The notes below the pieces were generated by a model, which was not told where the DNA came from, ran no database searches, and was given only the letters and a program-made list of their open reading frames with translations. Shown piece after piece: positions 34,393 to 44,080 of a stretch of 64,000 bases of DNA (its first letter is position 1; each line of letters opens with the position of its first letter). The translations under genes were made by a program, and so were the position numbers. The stretch comes from Vampirovibrio chlorellavorus. Lineage in GTDB: Bacteria; Cyanobacteriota; Vampirovibrionia; Vampirovibrionales; Vampirovibrionaceae. Where the stretch lies: positions 348,880-412,879 of the forward strand of contig QFWI01000016.1 in NCBI GenBank assembly GCA_003149345.1. The letters run 5' to 3'.

Positions 34393-35073
34393 CTAGAGAC
34401 AAAAAGCCGGGTTGGTACCGTGAATGGCCAGGCAAATCAACAGCCCTGAGTCGATGGCCGCTTGTCGATCGGTAACCTGCTGCCGAGTGCCACTGACCTC
34501 AATGAACCCGGCCTGAGTCAAATGGGTGAGCAGTTCCTGAATGTGGGCGTTGAAGTCGCCTCGCTCAAACCGCGCGAAATGTCGCTGCATGACGAAATAG
34601 ATACGTCCGCCCGGGGCCATTTGGCTTTTCAGCGCTTTTAAAATGCGGCTTAATTTGTGCTGAGGCCAATACATCACGCTATTGACCGCCAGAACATGAT
34701 CGAATTTGTGGGTAAAGGCTGGTAAATCAGCCACATCGGCTTTCAAAAGCTGAACTTTACCGCTTTGAATGGCTTTTTGGTTCAGCTGGGTGGCCTTTTG
34801 AACCATCAGCGAAGCGGAATCGATGCCGATCACGTGGCTGGCCTGGGTGCGATTGACCAGCTCCTGAATGGCGTGTCCGGTGCCAAAGCCGATTTCCAGA
34901 ACGGTTTCGTTCGGTCGCACCTGCATTAAGTCTACCGCCCATCGATTGACCGATTCAAAAGTCGTCGATAAGCAACTGGCCACAATCTCCCCGTAAAAAC
35001 CGTCGGGTTTGGCCAATTGGCTGAGTACAATTTTTGACTCGTCTATGAAGTTTGAGGAAGTAGGGCTGGGCAT
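34393..35073 (-). CDS. SAM-dependent methyltransferase (class I)
   Basis: The core is a typical small-molecule methyltransferase: motif I ETVLEIGFGTGHAIQEL, acidic strand end VIGIDSASLMVQKA, VQLLKADVADLP, and FDHVLAVNSVMYWPQ after it, then MAPGGRIYFVMQ. The ATG at 35073 gives 226 residues and begins close to the domain; the frame extends much farther upstream through His/Ser-rich sequence with a hydrophobic stretch that looks non-coding. No ribosome-binding site is clear at either start. The substrate is unknown; it stands alone, divergent from the barrel protein. Confidence 0.78.
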   Translation of the reverse strand: MPSPTSSNFIDESKIVLSQLAKPDGFYGEIVASCLSTTFESVNRWAVDLMQVRPNETVLEIGFGTGHAIQELVNRTQASHVIGIDSASLMVQKATQLNQKAIQSGKVQLLKADVADLPAFTHKFDHVLAVNSVMYWPQHKLSRILKALKSQMAPGGRIYFVMQRHFARFERGDFNAHIQELLTHLTQAGFIEVSGTRQQVTDRQAAIDSGLLICLAIHGTNPAFCL

Positions 35074-35336
35074 CAGGGTCAGAGACTTTCGTGGGCCCCT
35101 TTCATTGGAATCCAGCGCATTGGATTCCAGGGCATTCGGGTGACTGTGACAAGCCCGATGGGCAAGTGCATGAAAGTTTAGCAGAAAGGTGAGAACTGTT
35201 GAAATCATGCATTGATGGCAGGAAAGTCGGGATCTCAAATGATGAGCTTGATGACGCTTTACCTCTGTGGGATGGTTATGCCAAAGCCATTTTGACCCAT
35301 GGCCGTTTGAGGGAGCGCTTTGAGGCAAATTGATTT

Positions 35337-36047
35337 GTGAGTTTTTGGCAGGGACAGTTTGGGGGCACGATACTGGCTCTGGTGGGCCTTTGTCTGGGGG
35401 TTGCCCAGGCTCAGCAAACCATTTTTAACGTCCCATCCCCGGATGTAACGGCCAAAGGGGAAGTGTTTTTGGAGTATGAGACCCAGTTCAGAACCTGGCG
35501 ACCCGGTCGTTTTATCAACAACACGGCGTATTCGGCCTTCGGGCTGGGGCATGGCACGGAGCTGGACGTGACGATGTTTAATGTGAACGCCCCGTCCTCC
35601 GGTGATATTACTTTGGGCGTGGGTCTGAAGAAGACGGTACCGTTATTCCCCAAAAGGTTCCCCCGCCGAGAATTGAAGCTGACGCTGGGGGAACTGGTGC
35701 CGGTTTCCCTGCAAGGTCAAGGCATTGGGAATTGGACTTATGCCCACCTGAGTGCTCGGGCCCCTCGATTGAAAACCCGAGTGGCTGTCGGGATTAGTAC
35801 TGGCACCCGGCAGATTTTCGGGCGTACCACGGTGAGTGCTATTGCCACGCTGGAGCAGCCTGTGACCAAGCGATTGAGCTTGCAGGGCGATTGGTACTCT
35901 GGCACACACGCCCTCGGCTTCCTGATTGCCGGATTTAGTTACGCTATGCCGTACAACACGGTGTTATTTGGAGGGTATCAAATTCCGAATACGCCACGAT
36001 CTGGCAGGCAGGGTTTTGTATTTGAGTTCGCTAAAACCATAAAATAA
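35337..36047 (+). CDS. Putative outer-membrane beta-barrel protein
   Basis: This 236-residue product starts at a GTG with GAGG about 11 bases upstream. A signal peptide (TILALVGLCLGVAQAQ) is followed by alternating amphipathic strands (VFLEYETQFRTW, AFGLGHGTELDVTMFNV, DITLGVGLKKTVPLF, RVAVGISTGT, LGFLIAGFSYAM) with aromatic girdles, as in small outer-membrane barrels. The terminal strand FVFEFAKTIK lacks the classical C-terminal Phe. No specific family or ligand is recognised. It is the best single sign in this part of the window for an outer membrane. Confidence 0.65.
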   Translation: MSFWQGQFGGTILALVGLCLGVAQAQQTIFNVPSPDVTAKGEVFLEYETQFRTWRPGRFINNTAYSAFGLGHGTELDVTMFNVNAPSSGDITLGVGLKKTVPLFPKRFPRRELKLTLGELVPVSLQGQGIGNWTYAHLSARAPRLKTRVAVGISTGTRQIFGRTTVSAIATLEQPVTKRLSLQGDWYSGTHALGFLIAGFSYAMPYNTVLFGGYQIPNTPRSGRQGFVFEFAKTIK

Positions 36048-36185
36048 GGAATTAACAAGCAATCAGTGGGGTCAATACCTTCCGGTGCCCATTTTTACAG
36101 GGAAACGCCCGACAGATTTTGAGGCCAGACCGTGTTATACTCAGTCCCTGACGTGAGGTTGTATGGAAGGGAGTTGGCAGAGGCT

Positions 36186-37676
36186 ATGACAGTTTCGTCT
36201 CCGTTGTTGACTGGGTTGGCTTTGGCGTGTGTCGGAGCCTTGATTCTGGCTTTCGTCAGTGAGGGAAGCCCGACTGCGGTTCGCTGGCAATGGCGGCGGG
36301 ACAGTATTCCATCCATGGCGTGGGGCGTCAGCCTGCTGTTGTTGGTCGCTCTGGTGGCCATGGGGTTGAACCTGGCCCTGGCCCAAGGGGTGTGGTTCGC
36401 CCTGGCTGGCTTTGTGGCCATGGCGGTGTTGTCGGGTTTAAGTCTTCCCGCAGGGGTGCCGGGGCTTTTGATGCTGATAGCGGCCTTTTTTGTGGGTGGT
36501 GCGGGCGATGCGCTGGTTCCTGCCCAGAATCTTCAGGCCTACCTGTTAGGCTTGTTATTGGCGACTCTTGCGCGGTCGGATCGCTCATCGGCTTGGCTGG
36601 ACTTGATGTGGCCCGCTCTTTTTGCGGTAGGCTCGGTCTGGATTGCTTTAACCAGCCCTCAGAACACCTGGGCCAATCAGCAGGGCTTATTGCTGTTGTC
36701 CCTGGCCATCGCCGTCTTGTTGAGAGGCGTTTCGCTGTTACCGGCCTTGTCAGGATCAAAAGTACGGCAAGCTCTCTTTATCAGCGTGACGGCTGGTCTG
36801 TTAGCCTGGCTGGGTATTCAAAATGCACTGTTACAACCCAATTTGTTTCCTTGGGCCCTCCTGATTGCGGGCGGCAGTCTGTTGGGCTTTTTATTGAGGG
36901 CGCTGGACGCCTTCTCCCCGTCTAAGCCCATCATCAGCCGGATAATGCAACTGCTATTTCTGGGTTTGGCTACTCTGATTGCTTCTCGGCTGTTTGGGTC
37001 CACTGGGTGGCTGGTGCTGGCGGCCTCGTTGTTATCGGCCACGGGGCCTGTGCAAAATGACTCTGTGAAAAATTCGGACAGACAGGCCGCTGGGTATTCC
37101 GTGCTGGGGCTGGCCAGCCTGTTTTTAGTGGGTCGGGTGCTGTTGCAGACCTTTATTGTGCAGTTTAATCCCAATGTCACCGGCATTAATATCACTCACC
37201 CGTACGCCAGCGCCGCGCTGTACGGTGGCGTTGCTATCATGTTGCTGCTCCCTTCGCTTCTCAAAACCGAAAAGGAGCCCCCCCACACACAGTTGGCACT
37301 CACTCGCATGCCTTTGTTGGTGGGCTTGGGGGCATTGGCTCTGTTGTCGTCCGGGTTGGCCAATTACTTCCTACATGCCGAAGCCACCGGCAGTTTGTTG
37401 ACCGCTTTGTGGGTCACGGGTGTCGGCGTCAGCCTGTTGGGGACGTTTGCCGGTGAGGCACATCGCGCCGATGAGGCACATCGCTTTGTGCCGCTTCAGT
37501 TGGCTTTTTTGGTTACACTGGGCTGCCTGTTGTCCCCGGAATTGATTGAAGCGGGCAACCTGGCCACTAAAACCGAAAAACTCTGGGTGCTGGCGGGCGC
37601 CTTTGTGGTCTCTGGTATCTTGACACTGCTGATCCAGAAAAAAGCCTCAGGGCGTCAGGCGGTACCAGTCACGTGA
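36186..37676 (+). CDS. Polytopic integral membrane protein of unknown function
   Basis: About 496 residues with roughly 13-14 hydrophobic helices almost end to end and short polar loops; the longest loops are near residues 60 and 370. No transporter motif could be assigned. The start ATG at 36186 begins just before helix 1; an upstream GTG at 36132 is possible. A small in-frame 15-base duplication (DEAHR, twice as EAHRADEAHR) occurs in the loop near residue 430. Its last 30 bases overlap the convergent VanW gene. Polysaccharide export or a scramblase are possibilities without evidence. Confidence 0.7.
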   Translation: MTVSSPLLTGLALACVGALILAFVSEGSPTAVRWQWRRDSIPSMAWGVSLLLLVALVAMGLNLALAQGVWFALAGFVAMAVLSGLSLPAGVPGLLMLIAAFFVGGAGDALVPAQNLQAYLLGLLLATLARSDRSSAWLDLMWPALFAVGSVWIALTSPQNTWANQQGLLLLSLAIAVLLRGVSLLPALSGSKVRQALFISVTAGLLAWLGIQNALLQPNLFPWALLIAGGSLLGFLLRALDAFSPSKPIISRIMQLLFLGLATLIASRLFGSTGWLVLAASLLSATGPVQNDSVKNSDRQAAGYSVLGLASLFLVGRVLLQTFIVQFNPNVTGINITHPYASAALYGGVAIMLLLPSLLKTEKEPPHTQLALTRMPLLVGLGALALLSSGLANYFLHAEATGSLLTALWVTGVGVSLLGTFAGEAHRADEAHRFVPLQLAFLVTLGCLLSPELIEAGNLATKTEKLWVLAGAFVVSGILTLLIQKKASGRQAVPVT

Positions 37677-38342
37677 AACCATACGATCATTCCGAAAAAC
37701 GCTCACCATAATTCCTTGCCGGTTGGGCTGCCGAATCGTTCGGTGGATGCGGCCCGAGAGTATGGCTTCCTTTCCCTGAAAAGCCACGGTCAGGGTGCTT
37801 CCATTGTCACTCACGGCTATGCGCAAGGCCTGAGGCTGATTGTTTTTGAACTTTAAATCAGCGCCGCCATACCACACGGTGGCGTCCAGTCCGGGTGGAA
37901 CGCTGTGAATGGTTCGTAAGTGGGGGACTCGTTGCTCAATGGGGAGGTTGGCCTTGAGGGCTAGCTGGTACAAGGCGGAAGACAGGAGACAAATGCCGCC
38001 GCCCACCGTGCTGGGACTGTCGCCACCCAGATAGGAGGGGGCCGCTTTGTAGCCACGGGCGAGGGTGCGGGGGCCGACGATCCGGTTGAAGGAAAAGCGC
38101 TGTCCCGCTGGAATAATAACGCCGTTAAGGTGACGTAGGGCTACCCGAACATTGTTTCTTTGCGCCGGGGACAGGGTTTGCAGAGAGAGCGATTGCTGAG
38201 CCACCGGCTGACTGAAGGGGTTGCCCCAACAGCATAGGGCGAATAGGGCCAGAGGCAAACCCCACAATCCAATGCGCTGAAAGATTCGTTTGGGGCTTGA
38301 TAAGCGCTTGGGCTGCCGTTTTGGTTCCGGTTTATTAGGCAT
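37647..38342 (-). CDS. VanW family protein
   Basis: This is a 231-residue protein. After an N-terminal basic region and one membrane anchor (IGLWGLPLALFALCCWG), the VanW domain is complete: NNVRVALRHLNGVIIPAGQRFSFN-type opening, IVGPRTLARGYKAAPSYLGG, STVGGGICLLSSALYQLAL, LPIEQRVPHL, and PPGLDATVWYGGADLKF. VanW was named from vancomycin-resistance clusters; its biochemical role is unresolved, but the domain is typically extracytoplasmic and linked to cell-wall genes. It starts 11 bases downstream of the alpha-2-macroglobulin gene, so the two are one transcript. Confidence 0.92.
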   Translation of the reverse strand: MPNKPEPKRQPKRLSSPKRIFQRIGLWGLPLALFALCCWGNPFSQPVAQQSLSLQTLSPAQRNNVRVALRHLNGVIIPAGQRFSFNRIVGPRTLARGYKAAPSYLGGDSPSTVGGGICLLSSALYQLALKANLPIEQRVPHLRTIHSVPPGLDATVWYGGADLKFKNNQPQALRIAVSDNGSTLTVAFQGKEAILSGRIHRTIRQPNRQGIMVSVFRNDRMVSRDWYRLTP

Positions 38343-38353
38343 CTGGAAATGTC

Positions 38354-41300
38354 TTACTCCAGCACTTGAATGCTATCCAGCGAGGAGTAGGCCTTCACCC
38401 GCTGGCTGTACATTCCTTCCAGCCTGACCGGGTTCATCTGGAAGGTGCCGGGTAGCTCCATACGCACCAGGGCGTGGAACTCGGATTTCCCTGCAGGAAC
38501 CCGGTTGGCGAACATGACCACCCGATCGTCCAGAATATCCTGATGGGTCCACCACCAGTTGCCCCAGTCGCCGCTGATCGTTGATTGGTCATCGGATTCC
38601 TGAAGCAGGGACTCCCGTGGGTCGTTGGAAACCACCTCCCCGCCGCTGGGCAAAGCCGCTTCCAGCAGAATATAAGGCAGCGCCACCGGCGTGTTCACTG
38701 TCACTTTCATCAGCACTGTTTCCCCGGCCCGAATCTGATTGCCGGACAACGGGTGAGTTTTAAAGCGCATGGTGCCGGTGGGGCCCACGGGTTCCGCCTG
38801 AATGCGGAAAAACTCCCGTTGCAGGCTTAGCCCTTGGGGCATGGCCACTTGCGGAACTTTGCCGCCCGGTTGTAACGCCTGCCAGTAGGTCAGGAAGGTG
38901 CTGTAGAAAAGCTCGCCGGGGCCTTCCTTGCGTAGGCTAACCATGGCTGGACGCTGTGTGGCGAGGGTAGTGACCGTGGTGAACTCCGGTTCATACAATT
39001 GGGCCTGGGTAAACAAGCGGGCCTCGTTCCACAGGTTGGAACTGGCCGTGAAGTTGGGTGGCTCCGAACTGCCGAGGGCCAGCGTTTTTTCCAGCAGGGC
39101 TTTCAACACCAGCGCCGTGGTTTTGGTGTTGTCCCAACCATCCTTGCCCCGTTGCAGCATCAGCCAGCGCTCAATGGCCGCCAGCGTATCCCCTGATTCC
39201 GGTGAGATCGAGGCATAGGGTCGCATGGCCAGACTGGCCCTCAGGCCCAACGCCGTAGCTTCGGTTCCGGTGAAGCGATAGGTGTAATCGGGGGTGTCAA
39301 AGCCCAGTTTTTTGGCCAATTGCGGCGTATGATCCCAATTGATGGTGTTGGCGCTGTGATCGGCCAGACGGTTCAGGGCAGCGAAGCTTTGCTGGGCAGC
39401 AGCGGTGTCGTGCTGCTTGACAAAGGCCAGCGTCAGGTAACTTAGGGCTTCCGGGGTGGCCTTGGGAAGCTGACTGAGAATGAACCGGCGGGTTTTGGCA
39501 TCGGTTTTATGCTCGTATAAGGTCAGTACATATTGCAGGTAGGCCAAATCGGTGAACCGCTCCGCTTGCAGGAAACGCTCGGAGGCCAATTTAGGATCCG
39601 CCAACTGTTGGGACAGTTTTTGGCTGCTGGCTTGCATCCACTTGAGGCCATCCGCTTGCCACTGATCCGGTAAAACGCTCCAATCCACTGGCGCTTTGAG
39701 TTGCTTCAGCGTGGCCAGACCTTCCATGACATAGGCGGTCATGGCAGCGTCGCTCTCTCCGTATTGCCACCAGCCCCAGCCACCGTCTAAGTTGTGGGCG
39801 TCTTTCAATTTGCCCAGGGCTTTCAGGCTGACTTGGCGGAACTTCTCTTGCTGGACCTGAGAGAGTGGGCGCTGTAATTGCTGGCTGAGTTGCACGGCCA
39901 CCATGGAGGGTACCAGGCGGCTCATGGTTTGTTCCGTACAGCCGTAGGGGTATTCAATCAGGCTGTCGAAGCTGCCCAAAACCGGTCCAATGGTGGAACC
40001 GGCCACGGACAGGATGACTTGGGCCAGTCGAGGATCGGTATTGGGCGGGAGTTTCAGGGGAATTTCCATCGACTCAGTGGGTTTTTGCAATTGTCCGCTG
40101 TGGGATTCCCGGACTTCAACACCCAGCGGGTGGATGGGCACTTGCAGTTCCAGGGCGTCCCCAGCGGTTTGGCCAACGGCTTTGATGGCCACAGTGCCCT
40201 GCCCCGGTGTTTTCACTGTGACCGGCCATTCGTAGCGGCTGGCCCCGTCCGCTTTGATGGTCAGTTTTTGGCTGAGGGCCTGCCGGGTTTCAAACTGGGC
40301 GGAGGGATTCAGTGTGAGGGCCACGGTTTGGGGCTGTTGGGTGTAATTATGCACAATGGCGGTGAGTCGGGCCTGATCGTGCTGGGTGTAAAAACGAGGC
40401 AAGGCCAACCGCACGATGAGATCCTGGGTGGCAATAACTTTGGAGACAGCGGCACCCACGTCGGTTTGAGTGGTGACCCCCCGCACGGTGGCTCGCCAGG
40501 TGGTTAAATTATCCGGCAGTTTGAGGATGGCTTTGGCGATGCCCTGGGCATCGGTCTTGAGTGCGGGCTGCCAGTCGGCCACATCCCGAAAATCCTTGCG
40601 CACCTTGGGCTCAATTTTATCCGGTCCGGCGGAGTACTCTTCCGGGAAGGAGGACAGGGTGAGTACCGAGTTGTAAATTCTGGGGTAGAAGAACTTACGG
40701 ATGTCTTCGGCGGCATCGGGCCGAATGGCGTAAATGCTTTCATCCACCACTCCCAGGGAGACCTCCGTATTGGGGGCAGGCTGGCCGTTGGGGTACTTGG
40801 CGGTAATGGTATAGGTGGCTTTGTCGCCGGGTTGGTAGCGGGCCTTATCCGGGGTGACCGTCAGATTCAAGAAGTGCTGGGCCGGGGAGACCATGGCCAT
40901 TTCCGACTGGTTGTAGAACTGGTGTTTGGGGCCCACCAAGGTGGCCGTGATGTACACATTGGGGGCATAGTCACCAGTCAGGGGGATGTCGATCACCTTG
41001 GCTGTGGCGTCCATGGTCACCAGTTGCAGGGTATGGATTTTGCTGCCTTCGACGGCCACAATGACCTGGGCTTTTTCCTTTCCGCTGACGGGGGCCGTAA
41101 TGAGGGCTTTGGCCACCTGACCGGGTTGGTAGATTTTCTTGTCCAGTTTTAGGGAAAAGGCCTCCTGCTGGGCCTGTTGACCGTCTCGAACATATGGTTG
41201 ACTGGGGCTGGCAATCCACAGGCTACTTTGATCGTAGATTGTGTGCCCGTGATCATCGCTGGCCTTGGCGGTTAAATAGTAGTTGTCGCTGAAGTACTGA

Positions 41301-43372
41301 TCGGTGGTGGGCAAGGTCACTGCCGCTTTGCCCTGGGCGTTGGTGGTAACGGACACCGTCCCCAACACGCTTGTGCCCCGGTATTCCTGCCTCACCCGAT
41401 CCCAGTTCCAGCGCATCAGGGACACGGAAATGGCCCGATGAGCCACGGGTTGCCCGTTGTACTGGACAGCGGCCACTTCGGCCAGCACCGGCTGACCGGC
41501 CCGTGTGACTGATTCTTTCGGTTGAACAAACAGGGTGAAGTCTCCGGCCACCACCGATTGCGATCCGCTGCCCACCACGGCCATGCGACTCAGGTCAGTG
41601 ACTTCCGCCTGAATGGTGTAGCGGCGATCCAGGTAATCCACACTGTAGGGCTCATTGGGATCAATCTTCATGGGCTGGGTGGGGAACTCAATCAGCGCTT
41701 CCCCGGTGGCATCCGTTTGGGCAAAGCCTTCCGTAATGAAGTCTCCTGCATAGCTGAGGTCTTCAAAATCCCCCTCATCACTTTCCCAGTCATCGAAGTA
41801 GCCGTAGTAATCCGGGCGAGGCATCAGGCCAAAGCGGGTAGACCAATCGGTGCTGGCGTAAACGGTGTATTTGACCCGGGCGTTGGTCACGGGGGCGCCA
41901 AAGTAGTAATTGGCCCGAATACGGGCTTTGGCTCTGTCTCCGGCCACCAGCCGGGTTTGCAGGGGCAGAACGTCCACCTGGTATTCCGGCTTTCGGTATT
42001 GGGCCACCTCAAAGCGCTCATAGGATTCCGAACCATCCGGGTAGGTGATGGTGAGCTGGTAAGCGCCGGTTTTTCCGTCTTTGGGTACCTGATAAAGCCC
42101 GTGAAAGGTGCCATGATCGTTGGTGTTCACCCGGCCTTCCCAGAGTTTGGTGTTGTCCGGGTCTTCAATGCGTAAGCCCAAGCGCATGCCCGCCTTGGGC
42201 GTCTGGAAGCCGCTGGCCGTTTTCAGGCGGGCAATGCCCTTGAAGTATACGGTTTGCCCCAGCCGGTAAATGGGCCGTTCGGTATAAAAGTAGGTGTTGT
42301 AGTTGTCTCGGGCGTCGTTCCAGAAGCCGATACCCCCAAAGGCCCGGTTGTTGGCTTGTGTTCCAATGGCCAGCCAGTTGTAGTTACTTTCCCGCTTACG
42401 GGTGCTGGGCACCGGAAAGGAAACAATTCCCTGGGCGTTGGTTTTGCCCTGCCCCACGCTGGCCAGAGTGGGCTTATCCCGATCCAGGAGCTGCACCTGG
42501 GCGTTGGGTACCGGTTGCAGGGTGTCTAGATTAATGGCCCGCACCCAGGTCTGATCCACGGCCTGCTTGACGATGAGGCCCAGATTGCTGACGCTGAACC
42601 ACATCACGTTCCAGTCCGATTTTTGCTTCAGGTTGCTGACTTCCGCTACCAGCACATATTCACCGGGAGGCAGGGGTTCATTCAGTTTGAATTCGGCGTG
42701 AGACCAATCCTGATAATCCCGCTCCAGCTTACGGCTGAGGATCTTGATCGGTTTTTCGTTCTGGAAGAGAATGCCGCTCTTTTTTTGGTAAGGCTTGTAC
42801 AGGGAGAGATCCGAACTGAAGTCCAGGCCATTGTTGTGGCTGTTTTTGAGTAGGCCGAGCATGTCCTTGCGGTAAATCCGCACGGTGGCCTGATCGCTAC
42901 CCATGGCGTTCAGCCAGAAGTGGGGGATTTCCTGCCCGGTAAAAACCCGGGTATTGCTGGCAATGTTGACGCTGGGCTCCAGAATGGCCAAATGTACCGA
43001 TTCCTTGAGCTGGGTGGTTTTGGCCTCATCCACAAACAGGCCCTGCTCATCGGCGGTGGAAAAGCCGGGGGCCCTCACGGTCAGGCTATACTCTCCCACC
43101 GGGAGCTGGTTGATTTTAAAGGTGCCATCCGGCTTGACCCACACCCCCCGTTCCACCAGATTGCCACCCCGTGGGCCCACGGCCAAGGCATATACCTTGT
43201 TACCCTTGATGTCGTAGCTGTTTAATTGAAACCCCTCCTGCTCCAGATCGATTTTTCCGGCCAGGCTGCCGGTGGGTTTCTCCAGGCCAATGGCGATGGC
43301 TCCGCCAGCAAACAGCAGGGCCACCACGCTGACGCTCAGCAGGACGGTTTGGTTGGGCTTATTGGTAAACAT
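38354..43372 (-). CDS. Bacterial alpha-2-macroglobulin with thioester motif
   Basis: This is a 1672-residue envelope protein. An N-terminal hydrophobic segment (VLLSVSVVALLFAGGAIAIG) acts as signal or anchor; then come MG-type beta domains, the bait/MG region with TERPIYRLGQTVYFKGIARL (typical of A2M), VVDESIYAIRPD, DLIVRLALPRFY, and the thioester site YGCTEQT with Cys at about residue 1145, followed by the helical toroid domain (LDGGWGWWQYGESDAAMTAY). Such proteins trap attacking proteases by covalent capture in the periplasm. The start is the ATG at 43372 with CAGGA upstream, inside the end of the AMMECR1-like gene. It forms an operon with that gene and vanW. Confidence 0.95.
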   Translation of the reverse strand: MFTNKPNQTVLLSVSVVALLFAGGAIAIGLEKPTGSLAGKIDLEQEGFQLNSYDIKGNKVYALAVGPRGGNLVERGVWVKPDGTFKINQLPVGEYSLTVRAPGFSTADEQGLFVDEAKTTQLKESVHLAILEPSVNIASNTRVFTGQEIPHFWLNAMGSDQATVRIYRKDMLGLLKNSHNNGLDFSSDLSLYKPYQKKSGILFQNEKPIKILSRKLERDYQDWSHAEFKLNEPLPPGEYVLVAEVSNLKQKSDWNVMWFSVSNLGLIVKQAVDQTWVRAINLDTLQPVPNAQVQLLDRDKPTLASVGQGKTNAQGIVSFPVPSTRKRESNYNWLAIGTQANNRAFGGIGFWNDARDNYNTYFYTERPIYRLGQTVYFKGIARLKTASGFQTPKAGMRLGLRIEDPDNTKLWEGRVNTNDHGTFHGLYQVPKDGKTGAYQLTITYPDGSESYERFEVAQYRKPEYQVDVLPLQTRLVAGDRAKARIRANYYFGAPVTNARVKYTVYASTDWSTRFGLMPRPDYYGYFDDWESDEGDFEDLSYAGDFITEGFAQTDATGEALIEFPTQPMKIDPNEPYSVDYLDRRYTIQAEVTDLSRMAVVGSGSQSVVAGDFTLFVQPKESVTRAGQPVLAEVAAVQYNGQPVAHRAISVSLMRWNWDRVRQEYRGTSVLGTVSVTTNAQGKAAVTLPTTDQYFSDNYYLTAKASDDHGHTIYDQSSLWIASPSQPYVRDGQQAQQEAFSLKLDKKIYQPGQVAKALITAPVSGKEKAQVIVAVEGSKIHTLQLVTMDATAKVIDIPLTGDYAPNVYITATLVGPKHQFYNQSEMAMVSPAQHFLNLTVTPDKARYQPGDKATYTITAKYPNGQPAPNTEVSLGVVDESIYAIRPDAAEDIRKFFYPRIYNSVLTLSSFPEEYSAGPDKIEPKVRKDFRDVADWQPALKTDAQGIAKAILKLPDNLTTWRATVRGVTTQTDVGAAVSKVIATQDLIVRLALPRFYTQHDQARLTAIVHNYTQQPQTVALTLNPSAQFETRQALSQKLTIKADGASRYEWPVTVKTPGQGTVAIKAVGQTAGDALELQVPIHPLGVEVRESHSGQLQKPTESMEIPLKLPPNTDPRLAQVILSVAGSTIGPVLGSFDSLIEYPYGCTEQTMSRLVPSMVAVQLSQQLQRPLSQVQQEKFRQVSLKALGKLKDAHNLDGGWGWWQYGESDAAMTAYVMEGLATLKQLKAPVDWSVLPDQWQADGLKWMQASSQKLSQQLADPKLASERFLQAERFTDLAYLQYVLTLYEHKTDAKTRRFILSQLPKATPEALSYLTLAFVKQHDTAAAQQSFAALNRLADHSANTINWDHTPQLAKKLGFDTPDYTYRFTGTEATALGLRASLAMRPYASISPESGDTLAAIERWLMLQRGKDGWDNTKTTALVLKALLEKTLALGSSEPPNFTASSNLWNEARLFTQAQLYEPEFTTVTTLATQRPAMVSLRKEGPGELFYSTFLTYWQALQPGGKVPQVAMPQGLSLQREFFRIQAEPVGPTGTMRFKTHPLSGNQIRAGETVLMKVTVNTPVALPYILLEAALPSGGEVVSNDPRESLLQESDDQSTISGDWGNWWWTHQDILDDRVVMFANRVPAGKSEFHALVRMELPGTFQMNPVRLEGMYSQRVKAYSSLDSIQVLE

Positions 43373-44000
43373 CGGCGACAATCCTGTACAGTTGAAACTT
43401 TTCCTTTGGCCTTATACTGGCTTTTAGCTTGGCCTGTACCAGCATATAGGTGGCATCACGGGCCTCCCCGGGAAGCATGACTCCGGCCCGGCCTCCTTGG
43501 CGTACCAGCAGGCCATCCCGCAGGGGGTTGATGACCGCCAGTCGGTTGACGGGCTGAAGGGCTTTGACCACGGTCACTTGAGGCTTGAGCAGGGGCCACT
43601 CGCTTTTTTGGACGGGCGGATAGCGGTACTCTTTGGTCAGGGCGCCCAGGGTGGCGTAAACGGTGGCCTCGGACACGGTTTTGTATTGGGGATAGGCTGA
43701 CCCCCAACATGCCCGTGGCTTGCCATTGCGACTGAGGGTGACGAAGACCCCACGCGGCTTGGGGTAATGAAGACTCAGTTGGGCGGTTTGCAGGAAAGAA
43801 TGCCAAGAGGGGCCGGATGTGTTTTGGCTGAAGTACAGCTGTCCCGTTTTTTGCACCAGCTGCGTGGGGGTCAGGGGTTCCGCATGTGCCAATCCACACA
43901 GCAAAGCCCCGAGCAGCCCAAGGACCATACGCCGCCGTGTTCGTGCTGAGTGTCCCCTGATGCTGACCGGTGGGTCAGTACCCCTTCGTCCCGTTGGCAA
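43359..44000 (-). CDS. Exported AMMECR1-domain protein
   Basis: The protein has a signal peptide (RTRRRMVLGLLGALLCGLAHA, split here as RRR plus hydrophobic core) and then an AMMECR1-like domain: GVFVTLSRNGKPRACWGS replaces the usual VTLxxxGxLRGCIG, followed by ALTKEYRYPPVQKSEWPLL (dPRFpPv-like), VTVVKALQPV and the hallmark GLLVRQGGRAGVMLPGEA. The usual LRGCIG is changed to P-R-A-C-W-G with the Cys kept. AMMECR1 proteins are normally cytoplasmic, so an exported one is unusual. The start is uncertain: TTG at 44000 has AGGAG 11 bases upstream, ATG at 43928 lies just at the signal peptide. It overlaps the alpha-2-macroglobulin start by 14 bases, implying translational coupling. Confidence 0.8.
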   Translation of the reverse strand: MPTGRRGTDPPVSIRGHSARTRRRMVLGLLGALLCGLAHAEPLTPTQLVQKTGQLYFSQNTSGPSWHSFLQTAQLSLHYPKPRGVFVTLSRNGKPRACWGSAYPQYKTVSEATVYATLGALTKEYRYPPVQKSEWPLLKPQVTVVKALQPVNRLAVINPLRDGLLVRQGGRAGVMLPGEARDATYMLVQAKLKASIRPKEKFQLYRIVADVYQ

Positions 44001-44080
44001 TGGAATTTTCTCTCCTAACCCGTACAATAGGCATCAACATCCACTTTGCCAGGGAGCCCTTTGATTTGCGCGAGGATGAA

